DNA from: Bacteroidales bacterium | Lineage (GTDB): Bacteria > Bacteroidota > Bacteroidia > Bacteroidales > UBA932 | DNA: 37,248 nt | Assembly: GCA_016295455.1 (NCBI GenBank) | Contig: JAEDLE010000018.1 | Span: forward strand, 1 to 37,248 | Direction: 5' to 3' | Shown here: piece after piece, positions 7,452 through 17,500 of the stretch | How positions within the stretch are numbered: the stretch's first letter is position 1 | Layout: each line of letters opens with the position of its first letter | Made by a program: the position numbers and the translations under genes | The notes under the pieces: model-generated | The model's input: only the letters and a program-made list of their open reading frames with translations | Database searches by the model: none | What the model was told of the DNA's origin: nothing

Positions 7452-9053
7452 TCAGAATCCCTGCCAGAGTTCGCGCCAGAACATGTTCTCCAGTTCGTCC
7501 CAGCGGAGTATTGTGGCTCCGAAGAAGTCGCGGGCATAGCCGTTGAGCATCTCTGCGGCTGCTTCCTCGCCGCTCTCCTCCAGGATACGGGCATAGGAAC
7601 TCTCGACCATAGGCATTTCCCGTTCTCCTTTGCTGAGGAAATAGTCGCGGGCGGGTTCCTGGGTCTTGCGGCACAGTCCCCAGTTGACAGTGGCGAGGCG
7701 GTTTGCCCTGCGGAAGTGCCACAGGGCAGCATCATCCCTCTCACGGTGCTGTCCGCATATGGAGAGGAGCTGAGGGAGTTCCGTGTTGCCTGCGAATACC
7801 GGGAAGCGTGGTGACTGCCCGGGGTTGTCAAGGCTTATCCATGCGACTCCGCCTACGGCGTCAGGAAGCCATGAACGGCACTGGATGACAGTGGAATATG
7901 CGCACCATGACACGCTTACGGTGCGTATGTTGTGCATGGCATCGTCTCCCAGGGCTTCGTAGATGGCGATTTCGTCCGGTCTCATCCAAGGGTTCGCCCT
8001 CGGGCTTACTATGCTGTCGGGCTGGCTTGCGTCTTTTTTCTTTGCCGGGTTTGCAACCTTCAGGCGGCCGCTGAGGTTGAGTTCCGTTCCTTCGTAGTAT
8101 GTTCCCAGAAGACGGGACACGTCGGCGACGCTTACCTTCCTGTCGGGACGCACGCTCAGCGGCAGTTCGTCCATCTCGGCCGTGAACCCGGCGGACGGGG
8201 CCAGCTGCTGCATGATGTACAGCTCACGTACGCTGTAGTTCTTCGGTTCGTTCATATAGTTCACGCCGCTGTATGCCTTCCAGAAGGAGAACGGGCTCTT
8301 GCCGTCCCAGAAGCCCATCTTCCTGGCCACTTCGCGCACATTGTCAGAGTACATGAAATTCTCCTTGTCCTTGAAGTCGATGACTCCGATACGGCTGATG
8401 TTTGCCGAAACGGCTATATGGTCATCCGGTATGCGCTGTGCCGCCCATACGCCTCCGACCCTGTCCGGGCCTTCGCCCTGGACTTCGAATATCCAGACCT
8501 CCCGGGGGTCGGCGATGGTGAGACATTCTCCGGAATCCCCGTAGCCATATTCCTTTATCAGACTGCCCATCAGGCTTATGGCTTCCCTGGCGCTGCGGCA
8601 GCGCTGGAGGGCTATTCTCTGGAGTTCCTCTATCATGAACATCCCTTTCTCGTTCTGCATCTCCTTGCGGCCGGTGTAGGTGGTTTCGCCCATGGCCAGC
8701 TGGTGTTCGTTCAGGCAAGGGTAGGCCGTGTCGAGGAAACGGTAGGTGTGGGATGCCTGGGGTATGCTTCCGCGCTCTGTGACTCCGTCCATTGATGAAG
8801 GGTATTCCGTGTGCATCCTGCCTCCGTAGATGGCGGTCACGGTGTCCCGCGGGTAGTCCTGTGCCGGCTGTACCTGCATCCAGGTCCTGTACCAGCTGTC
8901 ACAGTTGTGGCTGGTGATGACGGAACCGTCCACCGAGGCCTCGCGTCCTACCATTATGCTGGTGCAGGCGTCCGGAGCATCCTGGGCGGCGCTTGTCAGG
9001 GGAAGGGAAAGTGCGACCGCAATGCTGCAGGTCAGTGTTTTAAGAAGTGTCAT
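7452..9053 (-). CDS. C69-family dipeptidase (PepD-like), secreted
   Basis: A 533-residue peptidase C69 family protein. These are N-terminal-nucleophile hydrolases that release dipeptides after self-processing to expose a cysteine. A Sec signal (SLPLTSAAQ) is followed by DACTSIMVG, putting the nucleophile at Cys30. The conserved DGSVITSHNCD follows, and further family signatures include YGDSGECLTIADP and the EVQGEGPDRVGGVWAAQRI block. It heads the leftward operon with GH31, CE15 and GH97, an unusual partner for glycosidases. It may recover peptides from glycoprotein or cell-wall debris, or simply share the promoter. A -7-like element lies at 9111-9118. Confidence 0.88.
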   Translation of the reverse strand: MTLLKTLTCSIAVALSLPLTSAAQDAPDACTSIMVGREASVDGSVITSHNCDSWYRTWMQVQPAQDYPRDTVTAIYGGRMHTEYPSSMDGVTERGSIPQASHTYRFLDTAYPCLNEHQLAMGETTYTGRKEMQNEKGMFMIEELQRIALQRCRSAREAISLMGSLIKEYGYGDSGECLTIADPREVWIFEVQGEGPDRVGGVWAAQRIPDDHIAVSANISRIGVIDFKDKENFMYSDNVREVARKMGFWDGKSPFSFWKAYSGVNYMNEPKNYSVRELYIMQQLAPSAGFTAEMDELPLSVRPDRKVSVADVSRLLGTYYEGTELNLSGRLKVANPAKKKDASQPDSIVSPRANPWMRPDEIAIYEALGDDAMHNIRTVSVSWCAYSTVIQCRSWLPDAVGGVAWISLDNPGQSPRFPVFAGNTELPQLLSICGQHRERDDAALWHFRRANRLATVNWGLCRKTQEPARDYFLSKGEREMPMVESSYARILEESGEEAAAEMLNGYARDFFGATILRWDELENMFWRELWQGF

Positions 9054-9110
9054 GATGATTGCTGTTTAGTCTGTCGGCCATACTCGGAATCCCGAAGGCA
9101 GGGCCTCTGA

Positions 9111-9118
9111 CAAATGTA
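9111..9118 (-). promoter_or_regulatory. Putative -7 element for the C69/GH31/CE15/GH97 operon
   Basis: Leftward TACATTTG fits TAnnTTTG and lies 57 bases before the C69 start codon. I see no matching TTTG at the usual 19-base spacing, so the site is only suggestive and may need an activator. Confidence 0.4.
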
Positions 9119-9223
9119 GTGAAATAATCACTGGAATCCTATCGGGAATCGCTGTGTCCGGGTCTTGCACAAAAGCATATGCCGATGCTGAAAGAAAATT
9201 GCTAGAAATTGACGGATTTTGAC

Positions 9224-9232
9224 TAAATTTGC
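9224..9232 (+). promoter_or_regulatory. -7 element for the PurF-like gene
   Basis: TAAATTTGC fits TAnnTTTG and ends 21 bases before the ATG at 9254. ATTG at 9198-9201 could be a weak -33 element with a 22-base spacer. Confidence 0.55.
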
Positions 9233-9253
9233 GCCCCGTAAACGAACAACAAT

Positions 9254-10687
9254 ATGGGCGGAATATTCGGAACCATCGCCAAGGAACAGCCTTGCGCAAA
9301 TGATCTTTTCTACGGAACGGACTATCATTCCCATCTGGGCACAAGACGTGCGGGAATGGCTACCTACAGCCCCGAGGACGGTTTCTTCAGAAGCATCCAC
9401 AGTTTGGAGAGCACATATTTCCGTACACGTTTCGAACCTGAACTCGGGAAGTTCAAGGGCAATTCGGGCATAGGTGTCATCAGCGACACGGACGCCCAGC
9501 CTCTCCTGATGAACTCCCATCTGGGAAAGTTCGCCATAGTCACAGTCGCAAAAATCAACAACCTGGAGGAGATATCCGACGAGATGCTCCGCAGGAATAT
9601 GCCTCTGAGCGAGTTCAGCAGCGGCAGGATCAATCCTACCGAGCTGGTGTCCCTGCTCATCATCCAGGGTTCCGATTTCGTTTCGGGCATAGAGGAAGTC
9701 TACAGGAGAATCAAGGGTTCCTGCACCATGCTGCTCCTGACCGAGGACGGCCTGATTGCCGCCAGGGACAGCTGGGGACGCACCCCTCTGGTGCTGGGCC
9801 GCAAGGACGGAGCCTATGCGGTGGCGAGCGAGACCACATCTTTCGCCAACCTGGGATATGAGGTGGACTACTTCCTCGGGCCGGGCGAAATAGTAAAGGT
9901 TGGCGCTGACGGATTCACGCAGCTGCGCAAACCCAACAGGAAGATGCAGATATGCTCTTTCCTCTGGATTTACTACGGATTCCCTACCAGCATATACGAA
10001 GGCAAGAACGTCGAGCAGATGCGTTATGAGTCCGGAAGGATCATGGGTCAGGAGGATGAAACGCAGGTGGACATAGCCAGCGGCATCCCTGACAGCGGCA
10101 TCGGCATGGCTCTGGGTTATGCCGCAGGCCACGGAGTCCCTTATCAGAGGGCGTTCTGCAAATATACCCCGACCTGGCCGCGCTCCTTCACCCCTGTCAA
10201 CCAGTCCATGCGCAACCTCGTTGCGAAGATGAAGCTCATACCTAACAGGGCCATACTCAAGGACAGGAGAGTGCTCTTCTGCGACGACAGCATAGTGAGG
10301 GGCACGCAGCTGAGGGACAGTACCAAACTGCTGCATGGCATAGGGGCGAAGGAGGTGCATATGCGTATTGCCTGCCCTCCGCTCATCCACGCCTGCCCGT
10401 TCGTGAATTTCACCTCGAGCAAGAGCAAGATGGAACTCATCACGCGCCAGATAATCCAGGATCTCGAGGGCGATCCGGACAGGAATCTTGATGCATATGC
10501 CACCGCGGGCACTCCGGAATATGAGAGAATGGTCTCCGAGATAGCCCGAAGACTCAATCTCGACAGCCTGAAGTTCAGCAAACTGGAGTCCATCATCTCT
10601 GCCATCGGACTTGAAAAATGTCAGGTTTGCACCCACTGCTTCGACGGCAGTTCGGCATATACACTTGAAGAAGAGAATTGCCAGTAG
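9254..10687 (+). CDS. PurF paralogue with Gly in place of the catalytic Cys
   Basis: A 477-residue homologue of amidophosphoribosyltransferase, the first enzyme of purine synthesis. PurF normally begins MCGI, where the cysteine, exposed by processing, is the glutaminase nucleophile. Here the start is MGGIFGTI, so that activity should be absent. The rest of the glutaminase fold is kept (HLGTRRAGMATY, NSGIGVISDTDAQP). The phosphoribosyl-transfer half has a good PRPP loop, VLFCDDSIVRGT (340-351). Cysteines 234, 381, 459 and 462 fall where Bacillus-type PurF binds its 4Fe-4S cluster. I recall similar MGG-starting paralogues in other Bacteroidota, so this is probably a conserved variant. It may use free ammonia or be regulatory. 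It is flanked by leftward operons. Confidence 0.85.
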   Translation: MGGIFGTIAKEQPCANDLFYGTDYHSHLGTRRAGMATYSPEDGFFRSIHSLESTYFRTRFEPELGKFKGNSGIGVISDTDAQPLLMNSHLGKFAIVTVAKINNLEEISDEMLRRNMPLSEFSSGRINPTELVSLLIIQGSDFVSGIEEVYRRIKGSCTMLLLTEDGLIAARDSWGRTPLVLGRKDGAYAVASETTSFANLGYEVDYFLGPGEIVKVGADGFTQLRKPNRKMQICSFLWIYYGFPTSIYEGKNVEQMRYESGRIMGQEDETQVDIASGIPDSGIGMALGYAAGHGVPYQRAFCKYTPTWPRSFTPVNQSMRNLVAKMKLIPNRAILKDRRVLFCDDSIVRGTQLRDSTKLLHGIGAKEVHMRIACPPLIHACPFVNFTSSKSKMELITRQIIQDLEGDPDRNLDAYATAGTPEYERMVSEIARRLNLDSLKFSKLESIISAIGLEKCQVCTHCFDGSSAYTLEEENCQ

Positions 10688-10705
10688 CGGCAGTACCGAT
10701 ATGAA

Positions 10706-10752
10706 AAAAGTTGCAGGCAGGCAGTGATGCCGGTCTGCAACTTTTCATTTTT
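10706..10752. terminator. Bidirectional intrinsic terminator
   Basis: Arms AAAAGTTGCAG (10706-10716) and CTGCAACTTTT (10735-10745) form an 11-bp stem. T-rich tracts follow on the + side (CATTTTTT) and, read leftward, on the other (TTTTTTCAT). It separates the converging PurF-like and GH43 genes. Confidence 0.8.
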
Positions 10753-10782
10753 TCCGGATGATTGCCCGGTGACCGAAAGAAC

Positions 10783-12711
10783 TTACTTGGCTTTCTTGCC
10801 CCAGTAGGTCTTGTTGTTGCCGTGGGCGACATAGACCAGACTTGCTTTCCTCGGCTTGGCCTCCCAGTCACACTCCCTCTCCACATATAGCGTGACTCCG
10901 TTGGAGACGCTGATCCGGCGCGTTTCAGGGTCAAAACTCCAGCTTGCACCGCTCCACGGGCCTTCGCTGATCTTTCCGTCCTCGCCGAAGGTCATGATTT
11001 GAGACGTCCTCTGCTGTGCATAGGCATAACTCAGATCAATATGCTCCCAGCTGCCGCAGATTTCGTCGGCGCTGATTTCCAGATCCGGAACTGCGCCGTA
11101 TCTCTCGGGCAGTACCATAGGCCAGCCGTCCTCGCTCCAGACTATCTTTCTGACGTGACCGAGCATTACGGCATTCGGCGCCCAGCTGTCGGTATCGCTG
11201 TTCGGGAACCTGGCCTGCGAAGCATAGAACCAGTTGCCTTTCCCGTCTTCGAAAACAGCGCAGTGGCTGATGCCTACCCAGCCGCGGTCATCCGCGAAGG
11301 CATACGGATGGGTCTGAATCGGATATGCCTGTGAAAGATCCGTCGCGTCGCTTCCGTTGATGTCCACATAAGGTCCGTCAACATTTGCCGACCTTACCAC
11401 GCGGGTGTTGTAAGGTACGTCCAGACCGTCATATGCCAGGAAAAGATAATAATAACCGTTGCGGTATATGACTTCCGGGCCCTCGGATCCCTGCCAGCGT
11501 CCGCCGCGGCTCTCGATGAGCTTTCCGTATGGGGCGATTTCAGCTTCGGTTCCCCATGGATTTGGCAATTCCGCCTTCACCTTTCCGCTTTCGGGGTCCA
11601 GTTCCACTGCGGCTATCCCGCTGTGCCAGCTGCCGTAGATAAGCCAGTGCTTACCCTCGGGGGTCACTATGTATGAAGGGTCTATCGCATTGAACCTGAA
11701 GTATCCTTCCCAGTCGGACGTGCTCTTCCTGCTGTAATCCAGCCCACGGTCGGAAGAAGAGCAGATGACATAGCCCTTGTCAACCCAGCTGCCGTTGTCT
11801 GCAGGATTCTCCGTTTCCATCAGGCCGATGAACGCCCTTTCCGTCCAGGTTCCGTCAAATGCGGTGCTTGCCGGCTTTCCGTTTCCGATGTAGTTGTCCA
11901 TGACTATGGAGTAATACATTCTGTATATGGTCTTGCCGTTTACGCTGACCTTCCTTGCGGAAGGGGCCCAGTAACCGTACTGAGGTTCGGTCACCTTGCC
12001 CAGACCCATTCCTGCACGGAACTCGTTGCTCTTCTCCAGCACCCAGGACGGAACCGATGTCATCGTGCCTCCCAGATATTCCCAGTCGATCAGGTTCTTC
12101 GATCTGCGGCCGTGGAAATGGCCGTGACCATCGTGGGCGTTTCCGAAAGATGCATCAGTCTGATACATGTAGTAATAGCCGTCATCGGCGAGGAAGACCG
12201 TCGGGTCGTGTACGTTGGCAAGGTTCCACGATGCCCTGTTCTCCCAGCCTGAAATCGAGCGGTAGTCGTCGGCATATGACGGAGCCTTGTAATCCGACAG
12301 GTCTCCTGAGCTTTCGGTCTGGAAACTGTTCTGTTCGGAGTAGTATGTCTTGCTGTCGGCAAGGACATATGCCCTCACATAGTATGTGGTGCCCGAGGAC
12401 AGGCCTTCGAGAGTCAGGCTGAAAGCGTCCCCTTCACACATCTGCCTTGAGGAAGAGATGGTAGGGTTGCTCTTAGTGGAATAGACGAATCCTTTCTTGC
12501 TTATGTTCTTCAGGTCTGTGGTCGAACTGACCTTCGCGCTGTTGACCGTGATTTCTGATACCTGGGGGACGGTAAGTTCATAACTGGCTTCCCCGGGTTC
12601 CGGCTTGTTGTTTCCGCCATTTTCCGGTTGCGGATCTTTCCCGCAGGATGTCCAGAGCAGACAGGCGCCAAGCAGCGCTGCAGCAAAGCTTATGGATATC
12701 TTTCTTTGCAT
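10783..12711 (-). CDS. GH43 endo-arabinanase-like enzyme, lipoprotein
   Basis: A 642-residue lipoprotein (WTSC, Cys23). Domains in order are a low-complexity linker (25-42), a fibronectin-III-like module (about 45-132), a five-bladed GH43 propeller (about 160-545) and a C-terminal beta-barrel (about 548-640) like the extra domain of endo-alpha-1,5-L-arabinanases. Catalytic candidates are Asp169 in NVHDPTVF (base), Asp344 in NAIDPSY (pKa modulator) and Glu410 in GSEGPEVIY (acid). EGPEVIYRNGYYYLFLAYDG and YNTRVVRS match the endo-arabinanase subgroup better than arabinofuranosidase or xylosidase subgroups. It is last in the leftward SGBP-SusC-SusD operon, 62 bases after SusD, ahead of a strong terminator. 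Probably outer-membrane anchored. Confidence 0.85.
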   Translation of the reverse strand: MQRKISISFAAALLGACLLWTSCGKDPQPENGGNNKPEPGEASYELTVPQVSEITVNSAKVSSTTDLKNISKKGFVYSTKSNPTISSSRQMCEGDAFSLTLEGLSSGTTYYVRAYVLADSKTYYSEQNSFQTESSGDLSDYKAPSYADDYRSISGWENRASWNLANVHDPTVFLADDGYYYMYQTDASFGNAHDGHGHFHGRRSKNLIDWEYLGGTMTSVPSWVLEKSNEFRAGMGLGKVTEPQYGYWAPSARKVSVNGKTIYRMYYSIVMDNYIGNGKPASTAFDGTWTERAFIGLMETENPADNGSWVDKGYVICSSSDRGLDYSRKSTSDWEGYFRFNAIDPSYIVTPEGKHWLIYGSWHSGIAAVELDPESGKVKAELPNPWGTEAEIAPYGKLIESRGGRWQGSEGPEVIYRNGYYYLFLAYDGLDVPYNTRVVRSANVDGPYVDINGSDATDLSQAYPIQTHPYAFADDRGWVGISHCAVFEDGKGNWFYASQARFPNSDTDSWAPNAVMLGHVRKIVWSEDGWPMVLPERYGAVPDLEISADEICGSWEHIDLSYAYAQQRTSQIMTFGEDGKISEGPWSGASWSFDPETRRISVSNGVTLYVERECDWEAKPRKASLVYVAHGNNKTYWGKKAK

Positions 12712-12773
12712 TTTCCTTTATGTTGATATGATACAGGGCGGACAAATGCCCGCCCTGATTTGTGAAAACTGGT

Positions 12774-14540
12774 CTATCGGTTGAGCTGGACTACAGGACG
12801 CACGTTCCACTTCGCGAGGAACTCCTCTCCGTTGTCGTGGTTCTCGTTGGCTGAATTGCCGCTGAGATTCTGATTGGCGTTGAGGGTGCTCTGGGCGATA
12901 GGGAAGTACTCGTGTCCAGGGTTGTAGTACTTGTATGAGTAGTCATCCGCTTCCTCCAGACTCACTTCTCCGGTGCTTGGCAGTCCGTCGCGCCTGTAGG
13001 CTGAGTGCTGTGAAATCTGCTGCAGGCGGGCCTCGTCATAGAAGAAGCCCCAGCGGATGAGGTCTATGCCTCGGCCGTTCTCGCAGCCGAACTCCTTCGG
13101 ACGCTCCACGTTTGCAATCTGCTCGAAGAGGGCGTCAGCGCTAGGGAAATCCTTCTTTTCGAGATCCGGGAGAGCAACTCTCCTGCGCACCCGGTTGATG
13201 TACTCTATAGCCACATCGGTAGGACCGTTGATTTCGTTCTCGCACTCTGCCGCGCGGAGAAGCACGTCGCTGAAACGCATCAGCCTGAGGTTCACACCGC
13301 ACTTCAGTCCGCAGACGATGTCACGGTAGAGGTTGTTGCGGGCGTTGGTGAACTTGGCGATGGCTATGCCTCCGTTGGCCTTGTTGCTGACAGGTGAGGC
13401 GGTGATTTCTTCAGTGTAAACCTTGTTGCAGCGAGGGTCTCCGCCTGGGTATGCAGCTGTCTTTGCTCCGGTATATGAGTCATATTCAGGCTCATATGTG
13501 CAAAGTGTCCAGTAAAGCCTAGGGTCAAGACGACCGTCTGTGCAGGTCTCTGCCCTGAAAAGGTTGTAGAGCCAAGGGGAAGCCGCAAGGTCAGCCCAGC
13601 TGCCGAAGTCGGCAGGTCCGTAGTTGCTCTCGACTGCATGTCCCTGGGAGGCGTTCGAGCTGATGTTCACCGGAGTCCACTCGTCATCAGGACCGCCGGT
13701 GCCATAGTCCATGAACTGAACCTCGAAGAGGCTCTCCTTGTTGTTCTCGAACTCGGCGCCTTCCTTGAAATTGTCGCCATAATCCGGCATCAGGTCATAA
13801 TTGCCGTACTTGCCTGCGATGATGTCCTTCAGCACTGTATATGCCTCCTCGAACCTGTGTCTGAACATATATGAGCGTGCGAGGTATCCGGCAGCGGAAC
13901 CGCAGGTCGCGCGTCCCTTTGCCCACTCGCCGCCTTTGTCGCGGGAAGGAAGAAGTGACATCGCCTCCAGAAGGTCGGCGTCGATCTGGTCGAACACTGT
14001 GTCCTGGTCGACATTTGCCGCATACATGGTCTCGAGAGAGGAGTACTGGGCATAGTCGATGAAGAGAGGAACTCTCTGGTAGTAGGTTGCAAGCTCGTAA
14101 TATGCGAGCGCCCTGAGGAAGAGGGCCTGTCCCTTGATTTCATTGTAGCTGTCCGAGCCCGGTTTGAGGGCTACGTCAACCTTCGAGAGTACGTAGTTGC
14201 AGCGGTTCACAACATGGTAGCAGTCACGCCATATCCACTGGTTTCCGATCTCGTCGGTGTTCAGCGAGTTGAGGTTGTCATATGGAAGATACCATACCTG
14301 GGAAGCATTCCATACCTCATCACCCCTGACGGCATCCATGGTGTAGCCGACGCGGGCGAAGGTGCCTTCGAGGCGGATTCTGTTGTAGCAGGCAATCACG
14401 GCCTCCTGGAGGTCTGACTCGGTGTTTCCGAAGTCATATGTTGTCTGGTTGTTCGGGTTCTTCACGTTCAGGGCATCGTTGCAGGAAGCCAAACCGGCAG
14501 CGACGGCCAGAGCCCCGAATATCATATTTATCTTTTTCAT
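12774..14540 (-). CDS. SusD/RagB-family glycan-binding lipoprotein
   Basis: A 588-residue outer-membrane lipoprotein that forms the lid of the SusC transporter and captures oligosaccharides. The signal ends at GLASC (Cys20). Typical SusD features are the TPR-like helical N-terminal part (EAVIACYNRI, FLRALAYYELATYY) and the C-terminal region with INRVRRRVALPD, ENGRGIDLIRWG and YFPIAQSTLNANQNL. I chose the ATG at 14540; the longer frame begins with TTG. It is 24 bases downstream of SusC. An insertion-rich central region (about 280-400) with several aromatic residues is the likely binding face, but the ligand cannot be read from sequence. Confidence 0.95.
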   Translation of the reverse strand: MKKINMIFGALAVAAGLASCNDALNVKNPNNQTTYDFGNTESDLQEAVIACYNRIRLEGTFARVGYTMDAVRGDEVWNASQVWYLPYDNLNSLNTDEIGNQWIWRDCYHVVNRCNYVLSKVDVALKPGSDSYNEIKGQALFLRALAYYELATYYQRVPLFIDYAQYSSLETMYAANVDQDTVFDQIDADLLEAMSLLPSRDKGGEWAKGRATCGSAAGYLARSYMFRHRFEEAYTVLKDIIAGKYGNYDLMPDYGDNFKEGAEFENNKESLFEVQFMDYGTGGPDDEWTPVNISSNASQGHAVESNYGPADFGSWADLAASPWLYNLFRAETCTDGRLDPRLYWTLCTYEPEYDSYTGAKTAAYPGGDPRCNKVYTEEITASPVSNKANGGIAIAKFTNARNNLYRDIVCGLKCGVNLRLMRFSDVLLRAAECENEINGPTDVAIEYINRVRRRVALPDLEKKDFPSADALFEQIANVERPKEFGCENGRGIDLIRWGFFYDEARLQQISQHSAYRRDGLPSTGEVSLEEADDYSYKYYNPGHEYFPIAQSTLNANQNLSGNSANENHDNGEEFLAKWNVRPVVQLNR

Positions 14541-14564
14541 ATACAAAATGTTCCTGAATTTGAC

Positions 14565-17500
14565 TTAGAATGAAAGCTTGGCTCCGAACATGAAGGTCAC
14601 AGGAGTCGGGTAAGAGCAGTAGTTGAATCCCGGGGTGAAGGTGCCGCCTGCGAAGTCGATGTTGTAGCCTCTGTACTTGCTGAGGGTATAGAGGTTCTGA
14701 CCTGAGACATACACGCGTACGCCTGAGATTATGCCCTTGAACCAGTCGTCCTTGAGATTGTAGCCGAGCTCCACATTGGAAATCTTCCAGTATGCTCCGT
14801 TCTGGAGATAGCGTGAGCTGAACATATCGTTGGAGATGGAACCTGTGCTTGAATAGTAAACCCTAGGAGTCGTGGTGCTCGGGTGCTCCGGAGTCCAGGC
14901 ATTGACAAGCTCGGTGCTCTTGTTTGTGATGCCGTATGAGCTGCGCAGAGCCATATCCACAAAGTCGAGGACCTTGTATCCGGCTGCTCCGAAGGTGGCT
15001 ACATTCAGGTCGAAGTTCTTGTACTCGAACCTGAAGCTCAGACCGAACTGAAGCTTAGGCATACCGCTTCCGAGGAAGTCCTGGTCAGCATCGGTGATGC
15101 TTCCGTCGTTGTTCACATCCTTGTATATGACGTCGCCTGGCTGCGCGCCGTTCTGGGTCACGTGCTCTCCGAGATCATTCACGCGGTTGTCGATCTCCTC
15201 CTGGCTCTGGAATATGCCTTCGTAAACATAACCGTAGAATCGGCCCACCTCGCTGCCCACTACCGTGCGGCAGTAACCGTCGGTACGGGCCTCGCCTGAA
15301 ACGCCGAGGCTGGTCACCTTGTTGGTAGGGATGGTGAGGTTTCCGGTGATGTCATACTTGAATTCGTTGTCATAGTTGTGGTAGCCGGCAGAGAGCTCGA
15401 ATCCGGTGTTGACCATGGTTGCGGCGTTCATCGTCACGGAACCGTTGGTGGCGCCAGCCTCCGCAGGGACTGCCACGCTGTAGAGAAGGTCTTCGGAAAC
15501 TGAACGGTACCAGTCGCCGTTGATTTCGAGCCTGCCGCCGAACATCGCATAATCGAAGCCCACATCCAGAGTCTTCTTCTTCTCCCAGCGGATGGCGGTG
15601 TTGACGTAGTTGGATATGGCTGAACCGGTTACCTTGTTGCCGCCGAAGCTGTAGGTGTAGTTGCCCCTCATCATTGTGTCCATATACTGGTACTCGCCGA
15701 TGTTCTCGTTACCGAGGACTCCGTAGCTTGCACGCAGCTTGAGCAGACTGATCTTGTGGCTGTCCACGTTGAAGAAGTTCTCCTTGTCTATTCTCCATCC
15801 TGCGGAGAATGAAGGGAACCAGTCCCAGCGGTCATCCGAAGAAAGACGGCTGGATCCGTCACGGCGGACAGTGCCCTGGAGCAGGTACTTGCCGTCAAAG
15901 TCGTAGTTCAGACGGCCGATGTAGGAAGCCAGCACGTGCTCGCTCTCATAGCTGCCCGCATTCCTGGTCTCGGCATTTCCGATCTGCAGGTAATATGGCT
16001 CCGGCATATTCACTCCACTTGCGTAGAGATGGTGGAAATACTCGTTCTCGAAGGTCTGGCCGACTACAGCGTTCAGATGATGTCTGCCGAACTTGCCGTC
16101 ATATGTGAGATAGTTCTCGACGAGGCCGTCGGTGTATGTCCTGTTGCCCTGTGAGAGAGTCTCGTTGGTCTTGGTAAGGTAGTTGGTGTTGCTCTGGATG
16201 AACGCAGGGACAAAGGTGAAGTCCTTTGCGAAGGTCTTGCTGTAGGAAACGTTGAGGTTGTAGCTGAGGCTGTGGTTCTCATTGTGATAACCGAACATTC
16301 CCAGCAGGTCCACCGTTGCTGTCGCGGTTGCCACGATACGGTCAACCTTCGCGTTCCTTTCAAGCAGGTTGTTGGTGAGCAGAGGGTTGGTCATACGGAG
16401 GTCTCCGTGTACGGTGTCGTAGTAGGTACCGAAGCCGTAGGAGTCGTAAGAATAGCTTGGAGCAGAACCGAGTATGCCGTCCAGACACCAGGTGCTGTCG
16501 TCATATGCGAGCACGCTAGGAGGCATGAGCAGGGCTGAAGCCATCACAGGATACTGCTGGCCGTAGAGACCCTGGACATATTCGTTCGCGTTGGAAAGAC
16601 CCATGTTGTCCTGGTTGCTGTGGCTGTAGGTGATACCTGTCCTGAGCTTGAGGAACTTGACGTCCATGGTGTTGTTCACGCGTGCGGTGTAGCGGTCGTA
16701 GTTCGGACCTGCGCCCTGGAGGGTACCCCTCTGGCTGAAATAGTCAAGCGCGATGTTGTAGGTGTTGTTCTCACCACCTCCCGAGAGGTTGACGTTATGG
16801 TTCTGACGTATGCCGGTCTTGAACATCTCGTCGAACCAGTCGGTGTTGACAACTGAAGGGTCCACGTACTTGTCGCTGCCTTCGATGTATCCCAGAGGCG
16901 CATCCATGTTGCTGTTCGCATAGAGATTGCGCATATGCTGTCCGTACTGGGCTGCATCCATTACGTCATAGACACCCTTGCGGATGCGGTCCACACCGAG
17001 GTATCCGCTGTAGTCGATTCTCATCGCCTGGTTCTTCTTTCCGCTCTTGGTGGTGATGATTATCACACCGTTCGCTGCACGTGAACCGTATATGGCTGCT
17101 GCGGATGCGTCCTTGAGGACCTGGATGGTCTCGATGTCATTAGGGGAGAAGTCACGGATGGAAGTACCCATAGGGACGCCGTCGATGACGTAGAGCGGGC
17201 TGGTGTCACCGAAGCTGCCCAGACCGCGGATGCGGACTGAAGGATCGGCGCCAGGCTGTCCGTCAGAGGTGATGTGTACACCGGCGACCTTACCCTCGAG
17301 CATTGTGGATATGTTGCTGTTGGACACCTTCTTCATCTCGTCGGCATCGACTATCGCTACCGAACCGGTGAGGTCAACCTTGCGCTGGGAACCGTAACCC
17401 ACAACGACAATCTGGTCGAGAAGTGTAGATTCCGCCTTGAGTGTGACCTGTCCAAGATCAACTGTCCCCTGCCCCTCGGGTACGGTCAGCTCAAGACTCT

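Noticed and set aside
9128..10636. A 502-codon leftward open frame opposite the PurF-like gene
   Set aside because: Shadow of the + strand gene, whose PRPP loop and Fe-S cysteines are clear. The shadow has no recognisable motif.
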